From assembly GCA_019359615.1 (NCBI GenBank), contig JAHHHA010000033.1:1-64000 (forward strand): 64,000 bases of DNA, in the 5' to 3' direction. The notes under the pieces were generated by a model. The model was not told where the DNA came from, did no database searches, and saw nothing but the letters and a program-made list of their open reading frames with translations. This DNA is from Cyanosarcina radialis HA8281-LM2. GTDB lineage: Bacteria > Cyanobacteriota > Cyanobacteriia > Cyanobacteriales > CCAP-1448. Numbering within the stretch: position 1 is the first letter of the stretch; the number at the start of each line of letters is the position of its first letter. The position numbers and the translations under genes were made by a program. Positions 34,618-42,939 of the stretch are shown here, piece after piece.

Positions 34618-37600
34618 CTAATTTCTCACCTGGACTACAGCTTGAACTTGAATCGGTAGGGGAATTTGCGGATATTGTTGGTGAATTTTTAACATAATCT
34701 GGATAGATTTAGCCTTGTCACCAATAGCAATAGTTGCAGATTGTCTGGTGAGAATTTCTGCTACAACTCTAGCAGCAGTTTCACTTTTTAATGCTTCTTG
34801 CTCCAGAAAGGCAAAAACTCGCCGCTTGGCAACTCCACCTTTATTAACCCTCGACAGCACGGTGACGAAATAAGGAGTCAAATCTTGTAGTCTTTGGGGA
34901 TTATTTACCGCATAGCTTTCTAAATAGTTAGTCACAAATAGCTGCATATCAGTTGAGGGATGCTCGCTAAATTTCAGTAGATACTCGTCACCATAGCTTT
35001 GTTGGAAATTGCGCGTTACTAAATCCCGACCGAATTGCCGCACGTCTTCCTTAATGCTGTCGCAAATACTAATTAAAATTTCGGGAGGGAAATCTTCAGG
35101 AGCGAATTCCGTCCGAAAAATGCGATCGGCAAATTCTCTCGAATCATCCCATTTGGCTTCCAGTATCCTTACTGCTGCTAGCAATTCGGCTGAATCCGTG
35201 CGGAAAATATTCAATCTTTGCAAAAACATTTGCCGCGCTGCTTCCCGCACTGAAAAGATTTCATGACTGGCAAGTTTGACGATTTCTGAAGTATCGAAAT
35301 GTTGGGTCCAATGCTCCTGATTGGCAATTAATACTAATCCTCCTAATTCTTGGGCGGCGGTGGATTGTGCTTTTAACAACCGCATGGCTGTCTCTCTACT
35401 CACCCCAGACATCCATCCGACTAAATCTAATTTCAGCAGATGCAAGATATCGCTATGAACTCCTTCATGTCTTTCTTTCAGCATCAACAGATGAATTAGT
35501 TCGCCAGCCATCATGGCGGCAAAATCCGGGTGTTCCCCTCCCAGGCGGCGAATCACAGGACGAATCGAACTCCGCATATCCGGTAGTTCGTGAACTGACA
35601 TGGCTAAGAGTAATTCGTAGCGCCGTAACAAGATTTCATCGGGTAATTGTCCGAAAATTCTTACGCCAATGCCGCGCACGTTTTCAAAAGGCGAATTGAG
35701 TAAAGATTCAATTAGTTCGTTGGGCAACTCAACCGCTGGGATTTCGTGATTGAGTAGAATTCGCGCCCCTAATTCTTGAACTTCTGGTAGCTGATGTCCT
35801 AACAAGTCGAGGATGACGCTAAAACCTATGCTGCGCAGTTGGGGGGTAAAGCTGACTAATAAGGTTTCGCCTATTTCTTTGGCCGAGTCCGCTTCGGTGG
35901 GTTCCAGTGACAACAAAATGGCAATAATGCGGCCGATTAATACTTTGGCGGTAGTATCGCTCAAAATTGACGAACTGAGGAGGCGGCGGGCAAATTGGCG
36001 GGTGTCGGCGTGCTGGCTGGTAACTAAGAATGCGATCGCATTACTATCTACTACAAAACGTTCCCGTTGTTCTTCAATCCATCGAAAAGCCTGATTTCGC
36101 GCTGGTTCGGAGAGGCAATTAGCCAAGGCGAGAATTAATTCTAAGTTAGGTTCGGCCCGATTGTATTTTTGCACTGCCAGTTCAAACCCGAATTGGGCAG
36201 TAGCCTCATACGGTTTATTTACTAGGGTAATAATTGTGGGGATATCGATTCCCGCACAGAAACTTTGACAGGCTTTAATAGCTTTAACCGCAAACTGATG
36301 AACCGGACCGCATTGACTTTCTAATAGTAATTGCAGCAAGATTTCTGGGTGTTGCTCCCAAAGTTGGGGAAATGCTTCTTCCCGTACAGATGGTTCTGGA
36401 TCTCCAGGCTTATAGCTTTCCTTGCACCGCCACGCTTGGGAATTTGTCATCAGCACGTAGCGCGGACTGTTTTCGTAGAGGATGTGGTTAAAAGTTATGT
36501 AAGCAGCATAAGCATCCCAGTCGCGGTTGTATGAGAGGCGTTGCCAGTTGGGAGTGTAGCGAAAAAGGGTTGTTTGTCTGGCCTGTTCGGCATCGGCATC
36601 GCTATATTGTTTGAGAACCCCCGCTGCCATGGTGACATACTGAGGATCGCCTTCTTCGCCGAGTTGTTTTAGGGTCCGCCACGATCGCCGTTTGAAATAG
36701 TCGTGAGTCTTATTGTTATAGGCAACTCTAGCATCAGGGCGTTTCTTTTCGCGATCGAACTCTGGGTTATCAAAACTTTCCCATCTCCGAGTTTGAGGAT
36801 TTTGCCTGTATTCATACCTCGCGATATTCAAGACCCCAGGAACGTGGATCTGATAAGAATTGCTGCGGTACATCGCCTCTTCTTTCTCAAACCGATAGGC
36901 GAGGATACCAAAGACTTCAGCATCGTGGCGATATTCAGCCATTTTGTAGATGTGGCGAATCCGCTGGAAGTAATTGGGGCGGAAGGGGGCAGTTTTGATA
37001 ATCTCTATTAGGGCTGGGCGGACGTATTCGTTATCGATTTGATAGATCCGATCCAAAATGGCAAAAGTTGGGTAATCACCGCCTTCTAGATAGGGATGGA
37101 GGGCACTAGTAAAGGCTTCAGGGGGGCCGCTGCGGGCTAACTCTTGCAGTTGTGACGGTAATTCTTTGAGCATTGGCGATTCTCCTGCGGAGACGCTACG
37201 CGAACGCAGTGCTACCTTAGTTTCTGGATCTGCTAGTTTCAGCAGGGCTTCCCAGGCAATCCGGCGGACGAATTCTGGCGTTGAAGAATTTTGATATAGG
37301 CGATTGAGGGCGGCAATAGCTTCATCTCCCCCGCACCAACCTAACGACCAAGCAATGCAGTAATCTCTTAAAGCATTCCCAGTTCCCAGTAGGGAAATCA
37401 GCAAGGGTGTGGCTTCGGCAATTTTGAGTTCTCCAGCCCGCCAAATCGCCCGTTCCAGATTCCACTTGCCAGGACTGGTGTTAGCCAATCGGTTGAGGAT
37501 TGCTTGTTGGCGAGAACTGGGACGATCTTCTCGTCTTTCTCTCTTTGCTGCTGCTGTCGGCGTGGTAGCGACATCGCGGTAGCCGCTATCGACTTTGGAG

Positions 37601-37806
37601 GCAACTAGCTTGTCAAAAACTCTTCTAGCTTCGGCTTCTGAGACGGGTTGAGTGGTTTTGGTTCCTTCTTTGAGGCTAGCGCCGCGCTTGCCATAGCGGA
37701 AGTTGACGACATAGCGACCTTGACTTACTTCACATAGATCGACTTCGTAAACTTTGTCGGAAGTACCTTCTCGGTAATGTAGGGTAGTGCGGTGAATTAG
37801 TTGCAT
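34618..37806 (-). CDS. Large WGR-domain/HEAT-repeat protein
   Basis: 1062 residues. The N-terminus (1-79) is a WGR domain: MQLIHRTTLHYREGTSDKVYEVDL then YVVNFRYGKRGASLKEGTKT. WGR domains bind nucleic acids and are found in PARPs and MolR-like proteins. The rest, from about 100 on, is mostly helical HEAT-like repeats (e.g. LRDYCIAWSLGWCGGDEAIAALNRL, LGARILLNHEIPAVELPNELIESLL, NVRGIGVRIFGQLPDEILL). There is no PARP catalytic domain. It could be a DNA-associated scaffold, but the function is unknown. Residues 199-210 (ALRSRSVSAGES) are encoded by an inserted dispersed repeat. Confidence 0.8.
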   Translation of the reverse strand: MQLIHRTTLHYREGTSDKVYEVDLCEVSQGRYVVNFRYGKRGASLKEGTKTTQPVSEAEARRVFDKLVASKVDSGYRDVATTPTAAAKRERREDRPSSRQQAILNRLANTSPGKWNLERAIWRAGELKIAEATPLLISLLGTGNALRDYCIAWSLGWCGGDEAIAALNRLYQNSSTPEFVRRIAWEALLKLADPETKVALRSRSVSAGESPMLKELPSQLQELARSGPPEAFTSALHPYLEGGDYPTFAILDRIYQIDNEYVRPALIEIIKTAPFRPNYFQRIRHIYKMAEYRHDAEVFGILAYRFEKEEAMYRSNSYQIHVPGVLNIARYEYRQNPQTRRWESFDNPEFDREKKRPDARVAYNNKTHDYFKRRSWRTLKQLGEEGDPQYVTMAAGVLKQYSDADAEQARQTTLFRYTPNWQRLSYNRDWDAYAAYITFNHILYENSPRYVLMTNSQAWRCKESYKPGDPEPSVREEAFPQLWEQHPEILLQLLLESQCGPVHQFAVKAIKACQSFCAGIDIPTIITLVNKPYEATAQFGFELAVQKYNRAEPNLELILALANCLSEPARNQAFRWIEEQRERFVVDSNAIAFLVTSQHADTRQFARRLLSSSILSDTTAKVLIGRIIAILLSLEPTEADSAKEIGETLLVSFTPQLRSIGFSVILDLLGHQLPEVQELGARILLNHEIPAVELPNELIESLLNSPFENVRGIGVRIFGQLPDEILLRRYELLLAMSVHELPDMRSSIRPVIRRLGGEHPDFAAMMAGELIHLLMLKERHEGVHSDILHLLKLDLVGWMSGVSRETAMRLLKAQSTAAQELGGLVLIANQEHWTQHFDTSEIVKLASHEIFSVREAARQMFLQRLNIFRTDSAELLAAVRILEAKWDDSREFADRIFRTEFAPEDFPPEILISICDSIKEDVRQFGRDLVTRNFQQSYGDEYLLKFSEHPSTDMQLFVTNYLESYAVNNPQRLQDLTPYFVTVLSRVNKGGVAKRRVFAFLEQEALKSETAARVVAEILTRQSATIAIGDKAKSIQIMLKIHQQYPQIPLPIQVQAVVQVRN
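37183..37207. repeat. TCCTGCGGAGACGCTACGCG repeat inside the WGR gene
   Basis: This 25-bp unit (TCCTGCGGAGACGCTACGCG plus AACGC) is a well-known type of cyanobacterial dispersed repeat. Here it is read in frame on the minus strand as LRSRSVSAGE within the WGR/HEAT protein. Confidence 0.8.
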
Positions 37807-37837
37807 AGTTATAGCCTTTCTCTCATGACTTGTGGGA

Positions 37838-37935
37838 TAGCCATCCCGGCTGTCCCAGTGGGCAAGCTGGAAGCCTACAGTTCAACAAGCTCACCGCAAG
37901 CCCCACAAGATTCTTCGCCAATGATTTAGACTCGC
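37838..37935. repeat. TAGCCATCCCGGCTGTCCC repeat
   Basis: A copy of the element seen at 16130-16204: TAGCCATCCCGGCTGTCCC, a middle part CAGTTCAACAAGCTCACCGC shared with the MITE-like copy at 42847, then CCCACAAGATTCTTCGCC and TTAGACTCGC. It sits upstream of the WGR gene. Confidence 0.7.
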
Positions 37936-38011
37936 TATATTACCCCTTAGCAATAACTGTAATTTAACGGTTAAAAGCTCAATCCGCTAAGGGTTCAAAA
38001 CCTACTTTTCA

Positions 38012-38064
38012 GAAACCCAACGCTCGATGAGTGTTGGGTTTCGCGATGCTCAACCCAACCTACG
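38012..38064. repeat. GAAACCCAAC/GTTGGGTTTC hairpin repeat
   Basis: A perfect 10-bp stem (GAAACCCAAC ... GTTGGGTTTC) is followed by CTCAACCCAACCTACG. It is a relative of the copies at 13549 and 49902. It lies just downstream of rplY on the minus strand and may help end that transcript. Confidence 0.7.
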
Positions 38065-38089
38065 AAATCTCCGCACTCCGAACTCTTTA

Positions 38090-38686
38090 TCAGGCGGATT
38101 CTTCTGTTGCTGTTTCGGTTTCTGTGCTTAGCTGAGGAGCCAAAATATGGACGACGGTTTGCTCTGCGTCGTTCAGGGCTGTGACTCCCGATGGTAAGCC
38201 GATTTCTTTGACTAGCAACTGCTCCCCGATTTGCAAAGCCGAGACATCGATATCGATCGATTCGGGAATGCTATCTGGCTTGCATTTGACGTGGAGTTGG
38301 GTCAGGATCGGATCTAAGATGCCGCCTTGAGTCTTCACCCCAACAGCATCGCCGACAAAATGCAAAGGGAGTTCTACCTCGACGCTATCTTGAGATGAAA
38401 TCGCAAAGAAGCTGAGGTGATATGGATAGTTTTTGTAGGGATGTTTCTGCACTTCCCGCAGTAACGTCTTGCCGGTCCAGGAAATATCGGTAATATTTAA
38501 ATCGATCGGGGTATTGTTAACCGCAGCCTTTTTGAGCAGAGTTTCTACTGTTTTAGCAGCTATAGTCAGAGAAATCGATTCAGCGCCCTTATGACCGTAT
38601 AAGACCGCAGGGATTAAACCCTCTCGCCGCAAGGCATTGGGGGTGCTATTTGGTTGCCGCTGTTGGCATTCAACTGTAATTTGCAT
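38090..38686 (-). CDS. rplY: 50S ribosomal protein L25 (Ctc form)
   Basis: 198 residues from the Met at 38686, with the N-terminal 5S-rRNA-binding L25 domain ([54 protein letters not shown]) and the C-terminal TL5/Ctc domain ([38 protein letters not shown]) plus an acidic tail. It is a ribosomal protein of the general-stress Ctc type. Ten extra residues from an ATG at 38716 are possible but unlike the family. A group of minus-strand genes lies upstream. Confidence 0.93.
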   Translation of the reverse strand: MQITVECQQRQPNSTPNALRREGLIPAVLYGHKGAESISLTIAAKTVETLLKKAAVNNTPIDLNITDISWTGKTLLREVQKHPYKNYPYHLSFFAISSQDSVEVELPLHFVGDAVGVKTQGGILDPILTQLHVKCKPDSIPESIDIDVSALQIGEQLLVKEIGLPSGVTALNDAEQTVVHILAPQLSTETETATEESA

Positions 38687-38759
38687 ACGATCGGATTTGA
38701 TGGGAGAGCATTTCAAATCCTATCAAATCTTCAGGGTATCGCGCCAAACTAGTTCGACT

Positions 38760-38792
38760 TTGTAGAGGCGTAGCAGGGCTACGCCTCTACAA
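38760..38792. terminator. 15-bp perfect inverted repeat after the yidD-like gene
   Basis: TTGTAGAGGCGTAGC-AGG-GCTACGCCTCTACAA ends exactly at the yidD stop codon and lies before rplY. It is a GTAGAGGC variant of the GTAGAGAC palindrome family. The stem is long enough to act as a terminator or transcript stabiliser on the minus strand, but there is no T-run. Confidence 0.6.
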
Positions 38793-39080
38793 TTAAATCG
38801 GGATACAGCAGGGAATAATCAGACAGCCGCTACCAGGTGTAGCCTTAAGAGTCTCCCTGGCTGCATTGCAATCTTGGAAGCGTCGAACTGATGTTTGAAT
38901 AGCTGAAAGCAAATTTTGCTCGCCCAATACCTGTTTGATGTATGTCGAACAAGATTCGCCGCCGTGCAATAAGCGATGGGGACAAGCAAAGCCTTTACGA
39001 GGCGAAATGTAAGTTTGATATCCGCCAATAGAAGCGATCGCCATTTGTCTGGCGATCGTGTCAATGGTATTGGTAGTCAT
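38793..39080 (-). CDS. yidD: YidD-like membrane protein insertion factor
   Basis: 95 residues with the YidD family core: IASIGGYQTYISPRKGFACPHRLLHGGESCSTYIKQVL. YidD is a small amphipathic inner-membrane-associated protein that helps YidC insert membrane proteins. The two cysteines around the HRLLHGGESC segment match the cyanobacterial version. The C-terminus ends with a short Cys-containing tail (GCLIIPCCIPI). A second, frameshifted paralogue lies at 58818-59295. The gene stands with a minus-strand cluster. Confidence 0.85.
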   Translation of the reverse strand: MTTNTIDTIARQMAIASIGGYQTYISPRKGFACPHRLLHGGESCSTYIKQVLGEQNLLSAIQTSVRRFQDCNAARETLKATPGSGCLIIPCCIPI

Positions 39081-39189
39081 AAAGTTCGCCGAACTAGAAG
39101 TAATTGTTATTTTTTAGCTCAGGCGAAAGTTGTATATCTCTCTCCAAGGTTATAAATTCGGTTACTAATTTCTGTTCGATCGCACTGTC

Positions 39190-40068
39190 TTATCCGATAG
39201 GTTGTGACTGCCTCTTATCAAATACCCGCGTCAGCAATGCCCCTAAGCCAACTAGGTTGGCGACGGACAAAATCAACCCTCCCAGGAACGGAACCAAGCC
39301 AATTAAAGCCAGGACGAGAATCCCCACGAAAAACTGAGACATCAGCGCCCGTCGTGGTTGCGTTCTTTCTCCTATCCACAGTGCCACGCCCAAAGTTCCC
39401 AGCAAAACAGCAATAGCCACCCCTATACCCAGTAAGGGTAATAAAGGAATACCAAATAGACTAATTGTTAACAAAATCCCTAGTAAGATCGCGGCTGCTA
39501 CGCCACCTAATCCCCAAAATAGGCATTGCAATGGAGCTTGGCGGACGGTGGCTGCTAGGTTTGGTAAGAAATCGGGCCGCCAGCGCAGGATTAGTACCCC
39601 AACAATCGCACTTAGCAATACCGTCAGCAGATGAGAGACGATCTTAGATATGTAGTAAAAGCCAAAACCATCAACTCCTCTCCTCCTAGCACCGTGCATT
39701 CCCCATCGGCCGTCTTCAGTAAAGGTGCGAGATCCTCCCAAAATAGTTGCGCCTTCAGCGGCGATAATTTCGCCTCCGACAGCATAAGCATCACCATCTA
39801 CGCGAGCGTCCCGTTCGAGAATAACATCTCCCCCAAGGGCGATCGCCGTTTGGGTAGCTCTAGCTTCCTCCTCTAGGATGACATCTCCTCCAATCGCCAC
39901 GGCATTCTCTACTGTTCGATTGGGAGCCACTGTGACATCTCCTCCCACTCGTACCAGATTCCGATCGCTAATGTCGATCTCTGTTTGTGCCCAAACGGTA
40001 GTCGATAACAAAAGTGCCGTCAGGGTAGCTGCAAAGATCGAAATCAATCGCTTTAGAGGCTTCTTCAT
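39190..40068 (-). CDS. Exported bactofilin-like beta-repeat protein with C-terminal membrane helices
   Basis: 292 residues. A signal peptide (about 1-27, STTVWAQ) is followed by short beta-helix-type repeats of the polymer-forming/bactofilin style: NLVRVGGDVTVAPNRTVENAVAIGGDVILEEEARATQTAIALGGDVILERDARVDGDAYAVGGEI. After a GR-rich linker (ARRRGVDGFGF) come four hydrophobic segments (about 150-166, 187-212, 214-232 and 248-270). The probable role is an envelope-anchored scaffold. It is cotranscribed in direction with its two DUF2382 neighbours. Confidence 0.72.
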   Translation of the reverse strand: MKKPLKRLISIFAATLTALLLSTTVWAQTEIDISDRNLVRVGGDVTVAPNRTVENAVAIGGDVILEEEARATQTAIALGGDVILERDARVDGDAYAVGGEIIAAEGATILGGSRTFTEDGRWGMHGARRRGVDGFGFYYISKIVSHLLTVLLSAIVGVLILRWRPDFLPNLAATVRQAPLQCLFWGLGGVAAAILLGILLTISLFGIPLLPLLGIGVAIAVLLGTLGVALWIGERTQPRRALMSQFFVGILVLALIGLVPFLGGLILSVANLVGLGALLTRVFDKRQSQPIG

Positions 40069-40095
40069 GGCATCCTCTCGATCGCAGCTTTTGGG

Positions 40096-40785
40096 TTAGA
40101 TTCTCGTTTCTTCTACTCTCACTTCTACTGGAGATGGCGATCGCCTGCTAGTAGCGTAATTCTGCAACCACTGCTGATAAACTTCTAGCAAACGGGGATC
40201 TGACAGCACTAAATTAACTCGAACTTTTTGGCTGCTCAGATCTGGGTAACTGGCAATCGCTTGTAAAAATTGACTGGCTTCATAGGCTGAAGCAAACTCG
40301 CCCGTTACAGTCGATCGATCGGTATCAAAGTCAGAACGAACCAGATCGTAATTTGTTTCTGGCAGCGCCACTGATGCTAGTTGTTTCGGTTCGGGACTTA
40401 GCTGTTCGACAATCAATTTTTCCCGCCGTACTGGCACTTGAATCGTGTGGACTTCGATCTCTTTGCGAACGATTATTTCCCCGATCTTGCGGCGGTGATA
40501 GTCAACAGCTAATCGTTCTGCCAGCAGGGGGATTGCTGCCCGCTCCACTACTTCTGAAGGTTTTGCTACGTTGCTAGCTATCGGTTGTGGCGTTTCTCTG
40601 GCAATAGTCGGTTGAGAAACTAAATGTTGCTGTCCTGCTACAGAGGAAGTAACTTGCCTAAAAGATTCTAAAGGTGCAGATTCTTCTAAAGGTAGAGATG
40701 CTTCTAGAGGCACTTCAGATTCAAAATCTTCTCGCGAAGAATCTTCCGGGTGGCGATCTCGATCGAGAAATTTAGGTCTTTTCAT
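40096..40785 (-). CDS. DUF2382 (YsnF/AvaK-like) protein
   Basis: 229 residues. After an acidic disordered N-terminus (RDRHPEDSSREDFESEVPLEASLPLEE), the DUF2382 core appears: IPLLAERLAVDYHRRKIGEIIVRKEIEVHTIQVPVRREKLIVEQL. The family is linked to stress resistance (YsnF in Bacillus) and often occurs with PRC-barrel proteins, as next door. The C-terminal part (SEFASAYEASQFLQAIASYPDLSSQKVRVNLVLSD) is less familiar. Function unknown. Confidence 0.78.
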   Translation of the reverse strand: MKRPKFLDRDRHPEDSSREDFESEVPLEASLPLEESAPLESFRQVTSSVAGQQHLVSQPTIARETPQPIASNVAKPSEVVERAAIPLLAERLAVDYHRRKIGEIIVRKEIEVHTIQVPVRREKLIVEQLSPEPKQLASVALPETNYDLVRSDFDTDRSTVTGEFASAYEASQFLQAIASYPDLSSQKVRVNLVLSDPRLLEVYQQWLQNYATSRRSPSPVEVRVEETRI

Positions 40786-40995
40786 GTCTGTTTTTCCAAA
40801 GTTAGATCGAATCGAGTTTTAAAACCTAGCCATCCAGCCCTCACACCCAACCCCTCTCCCGCGGGAGAGGGGAGCCGTAGGCGGGATGAGGGCAAACCAA
40901 ATCGTGCCAAGCCGATTTCGTCTTAAACGCGATCGCTCGGCAAGAATGCAGAAGTTCAGAACACAAGCGCTCTTCTGAACTTCTGAACTCCTTAC

Positions 40996-41838
40996 TTATA
41001 ATCTGTTGCCTGGATTAGAGTCTCGATCGATAATCTGTTGGCCTTCGGAATTAACCTCTAGCTCTTCTCGACGCAGACGCTCTTCAGCCGTAACCGATTC
41101 CTGTTGTGTTTCTTTGCGCACGTTGACTTCTTCCCGCAGCACGGTTTCTTTGCGGATATCGGGAACTTCTTCGTAAACCTCTATCCGAGCTACTTCTCCT
41201 TCTTGGAATGCCCGTTCGCCCGTACCTACAGCCGTACCAGCATTAGTTGGAGTCGTGCGCTCGATTACTACCCGCTCTTTTTCTAGAGGGACTTCTACCC
41301 GCGCTGTCTCGGTTTCGACTCGCTTGCCCACAGTAACTTCTCCAGCGGCGCGACGGGTTTTACTGGCTTTCAGTCGCTCTTCATAGAGTTTAATCGTCGC
41401 CCGATCTCGATCGTTGGGGTTATATAATGCCGCATCGCGATCGTAGTTATAAGTATCGCGATCGTAAGCTGTTGATGTCATCCCCATGGCAGGACGATGT
41501 ACGCCTCTTACGCTCTCTTCGTAGTCGTAATCGACGGTCATATCGTCGTTATACTCTGGCAGATTTTCTACTTCTTGCCGAGTCAAGCCGTTAACGTAAA
41601 CGCGGCGATCGTTGTTGTTATAAATCCGCGCCCGACCCATTGGCAGTAAAACTTTCTTGCCAAAAATCCACACGCCCGTATTTACCACTAAATAGCGAAA
41701 TTCGCCTTCTTCGTCTACTAAAACATCATCCACAGAACCTACTTTGTCGTTGTCGCTGTACACATCGAAACCGATGATGTCATCGTTCAAATAATCGCGA
41801 TAATCTGGATCGAAGTCTTTAATTTTATGTAAAGCCAT
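40996..41838 (-). CDS. PRC-barrel/DUF2382 protein (AvaK-like)
   Basis: 280 residues with an N-terminal PRC-barrel (about 15-85: LNDDIIGFDVYSDNDKVGSVDDVLVDEEGEFRYLVVNTGVWIFGKKVLLPMG) and a C-terminal DUF2382 domain (RRAAGEVTVGKRVETETARVEVPLEKERVVIERTT, IEVYEEVPDIRKETVLREEVNVRKE). The same order is found in Anabaena AvaK, an akinete-associated protein. It is probably a cytoplasmic stress protein. It is the first gene of the minus-strand cluster that runs down to rplY. Confidence 0.85.
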   Translation of the reverse strand: MALHKIKDFDPDYRDYLNDDIIGFDVYSDNDKVGSVDDVLVDEEGEFRYLVVNTGVWIFGKKVLLPMGRARIYNNNDRRVYVNGLTRQEVENLPEYNDDMTVDYDYEESVRGVHRPAMGMTSTAYDRDTYNYDRDAALYNPNDRDRATIKLYEERLKASKTRRAAGEVTVGKRVETETARVEVPLEKERVVIERTTPTNAGTAVGTGERAFQEGEVARIEVYEEVPDIRKETVLREEVNVRKETQQESVTAEERLRREELEVNSEGQQIIDRDSNPGNRL

Positions 41839-42161
41839 TGTTTCATCTCTCCATTAATTTTTACCTTAGTTACAATCCTAAGTTTCTGTCACTTTTTATC
41901 GATCGCTCTATTGACATAAAAACCGCTCAATCATAAGAATGATTTGTCCTCTGTCATGGGAGTAGAATATTATTTGTCAATAAATTTATTAAATTAAGTT
42001 AAGTTCGCCATCAAACTGACGAGATTCAATGGCGATCGAGGTTATGAGTACCGCTGTGTTGAGTCGATCGCATATTTAGAACCGCAGCCCATATATATTA
42101 ATATTTGACAAGCGATATTATTTCCCTCGTAGTTACAAGCGATCGCTCTAAAAAACTGAAG

Positions 42162-42824
42162 ATGAATGCAGATTTCTCAATAGTTATTCCTGCCGATGCG
42201 ATCGAACAGATCGATGAGTGTTGGGGCGATGGCAGCAAGAAATCGGCTTTCTACTACGTCGGCAACGAAAAAGTAGGTTATCGCTGGTGGGACGAAGCCG
42301 GAAATCTGGCCATGGAGTACGGACTTAAAGATAACCTAATGCACGGGAGTTTTCGGACGTGGCACGATAATGGCAAGTTGTGCGAAGAGTCTTACTACAT
42401 CGCAGGCAAAGAGGATGGCATCGCTAAACAGTACGATGAGGACGGCAGCCTCATTGGCACTTATGAAATGGATCGCGGTACTGGAGTCGATCTTTGGTAT
42501 CAAGGCCAAGGAATCTTAGCAGAAGAGCGATCGCTCCAAGATGGCAATTTACACGGATACGAACGCTGGTGGAATAGCGATAACCAAACTATTTGCCGAG
42601 AACAGCATTTCCAATCTGGAATCGAACACGGAATCTATCGCGAGTGGGATCGGTACGGGCGGTTGCGGCGACGATTTCCGCAATATTTTGTTAAGGGTCA
42701 GAAAACCAGCAAGCGCCGATATTTACGGGCGTGCCAGCAAGATGAATCCTTGCCCAAGTATATTGCCGCAGAGAATTCTTGGGAGCGGCCGTTGCCGTCA
42801 AAGATCGTGGCAATAGCCATCTAG
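42162..42824 (+). CDS. MORN-type repeat protein (toxin-antitoxin YwqK-like)
   Basis: 220 residues from the ATG at 42162. It consists of MORN_2/YwqK-like repeats of the type GKLCEESYYIAGKEDGIAKQYDEDGSLIGTYEMDRGTG, and HGSFRTWHDNGK, HGYERWWNSDNQ, HGIYREWDRYGR. Such repeats form a beta-solenoid binding surface; in YwqK they are in antitoxin-like proteins. The role here is unknown. A longer reading from a TTG at 42105 is possible, but the extension is not repeat-like. Confidence 0.7.
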   Translation: MNADFSIVIPADAIEQIDECWGDGSKKSAFYYVGNEKVGYRWWDEAGNLAMEYGLKDNLMHGSFRTWHDNGKLCEESYYIAGKEDGIAKQYDEDGSLIGTYEMDRGTGVDLWYQGQGILAEERSLQDGNLHGYERWWNSDNQTICREQHFQSGIEHGIYREWDRYGRLRRRFPQYFVKGQKTSKRRYLRACQQDESLPKYIAAENSWERPLPSKIVAIAI

Positions 42825-42846
42825 GATTGGTTGTTCCCAACCGAAT

Positions 42847-42939
42847 TAGATATGTTCAACAATTCCTGTGGGGCTTGTAGTGAGCTTGTCGAACTGTAAG
42901 CATCCTGCCTGCTCTCAATAGTAATTTCTGGAGATGTCT
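42847..42939. mobile_element. MITE-like repeat (reverse orientation)
   Basis: Read on the minus strand: TAGACATCTCCAGAAATTA, GCAGGCAGGATGC, TTACAGTTCGACAAGCTCAC, GCCCCACAGGAATTGTTG, ending AACATATCTAATTC. One end matches the copies at 21938 and 27504 exactly; the other is degenerate. The stop codon of the downstream diguanylate cyclase gene is the TAG of this element, so that gene ends in it. Confidence 0.7.
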
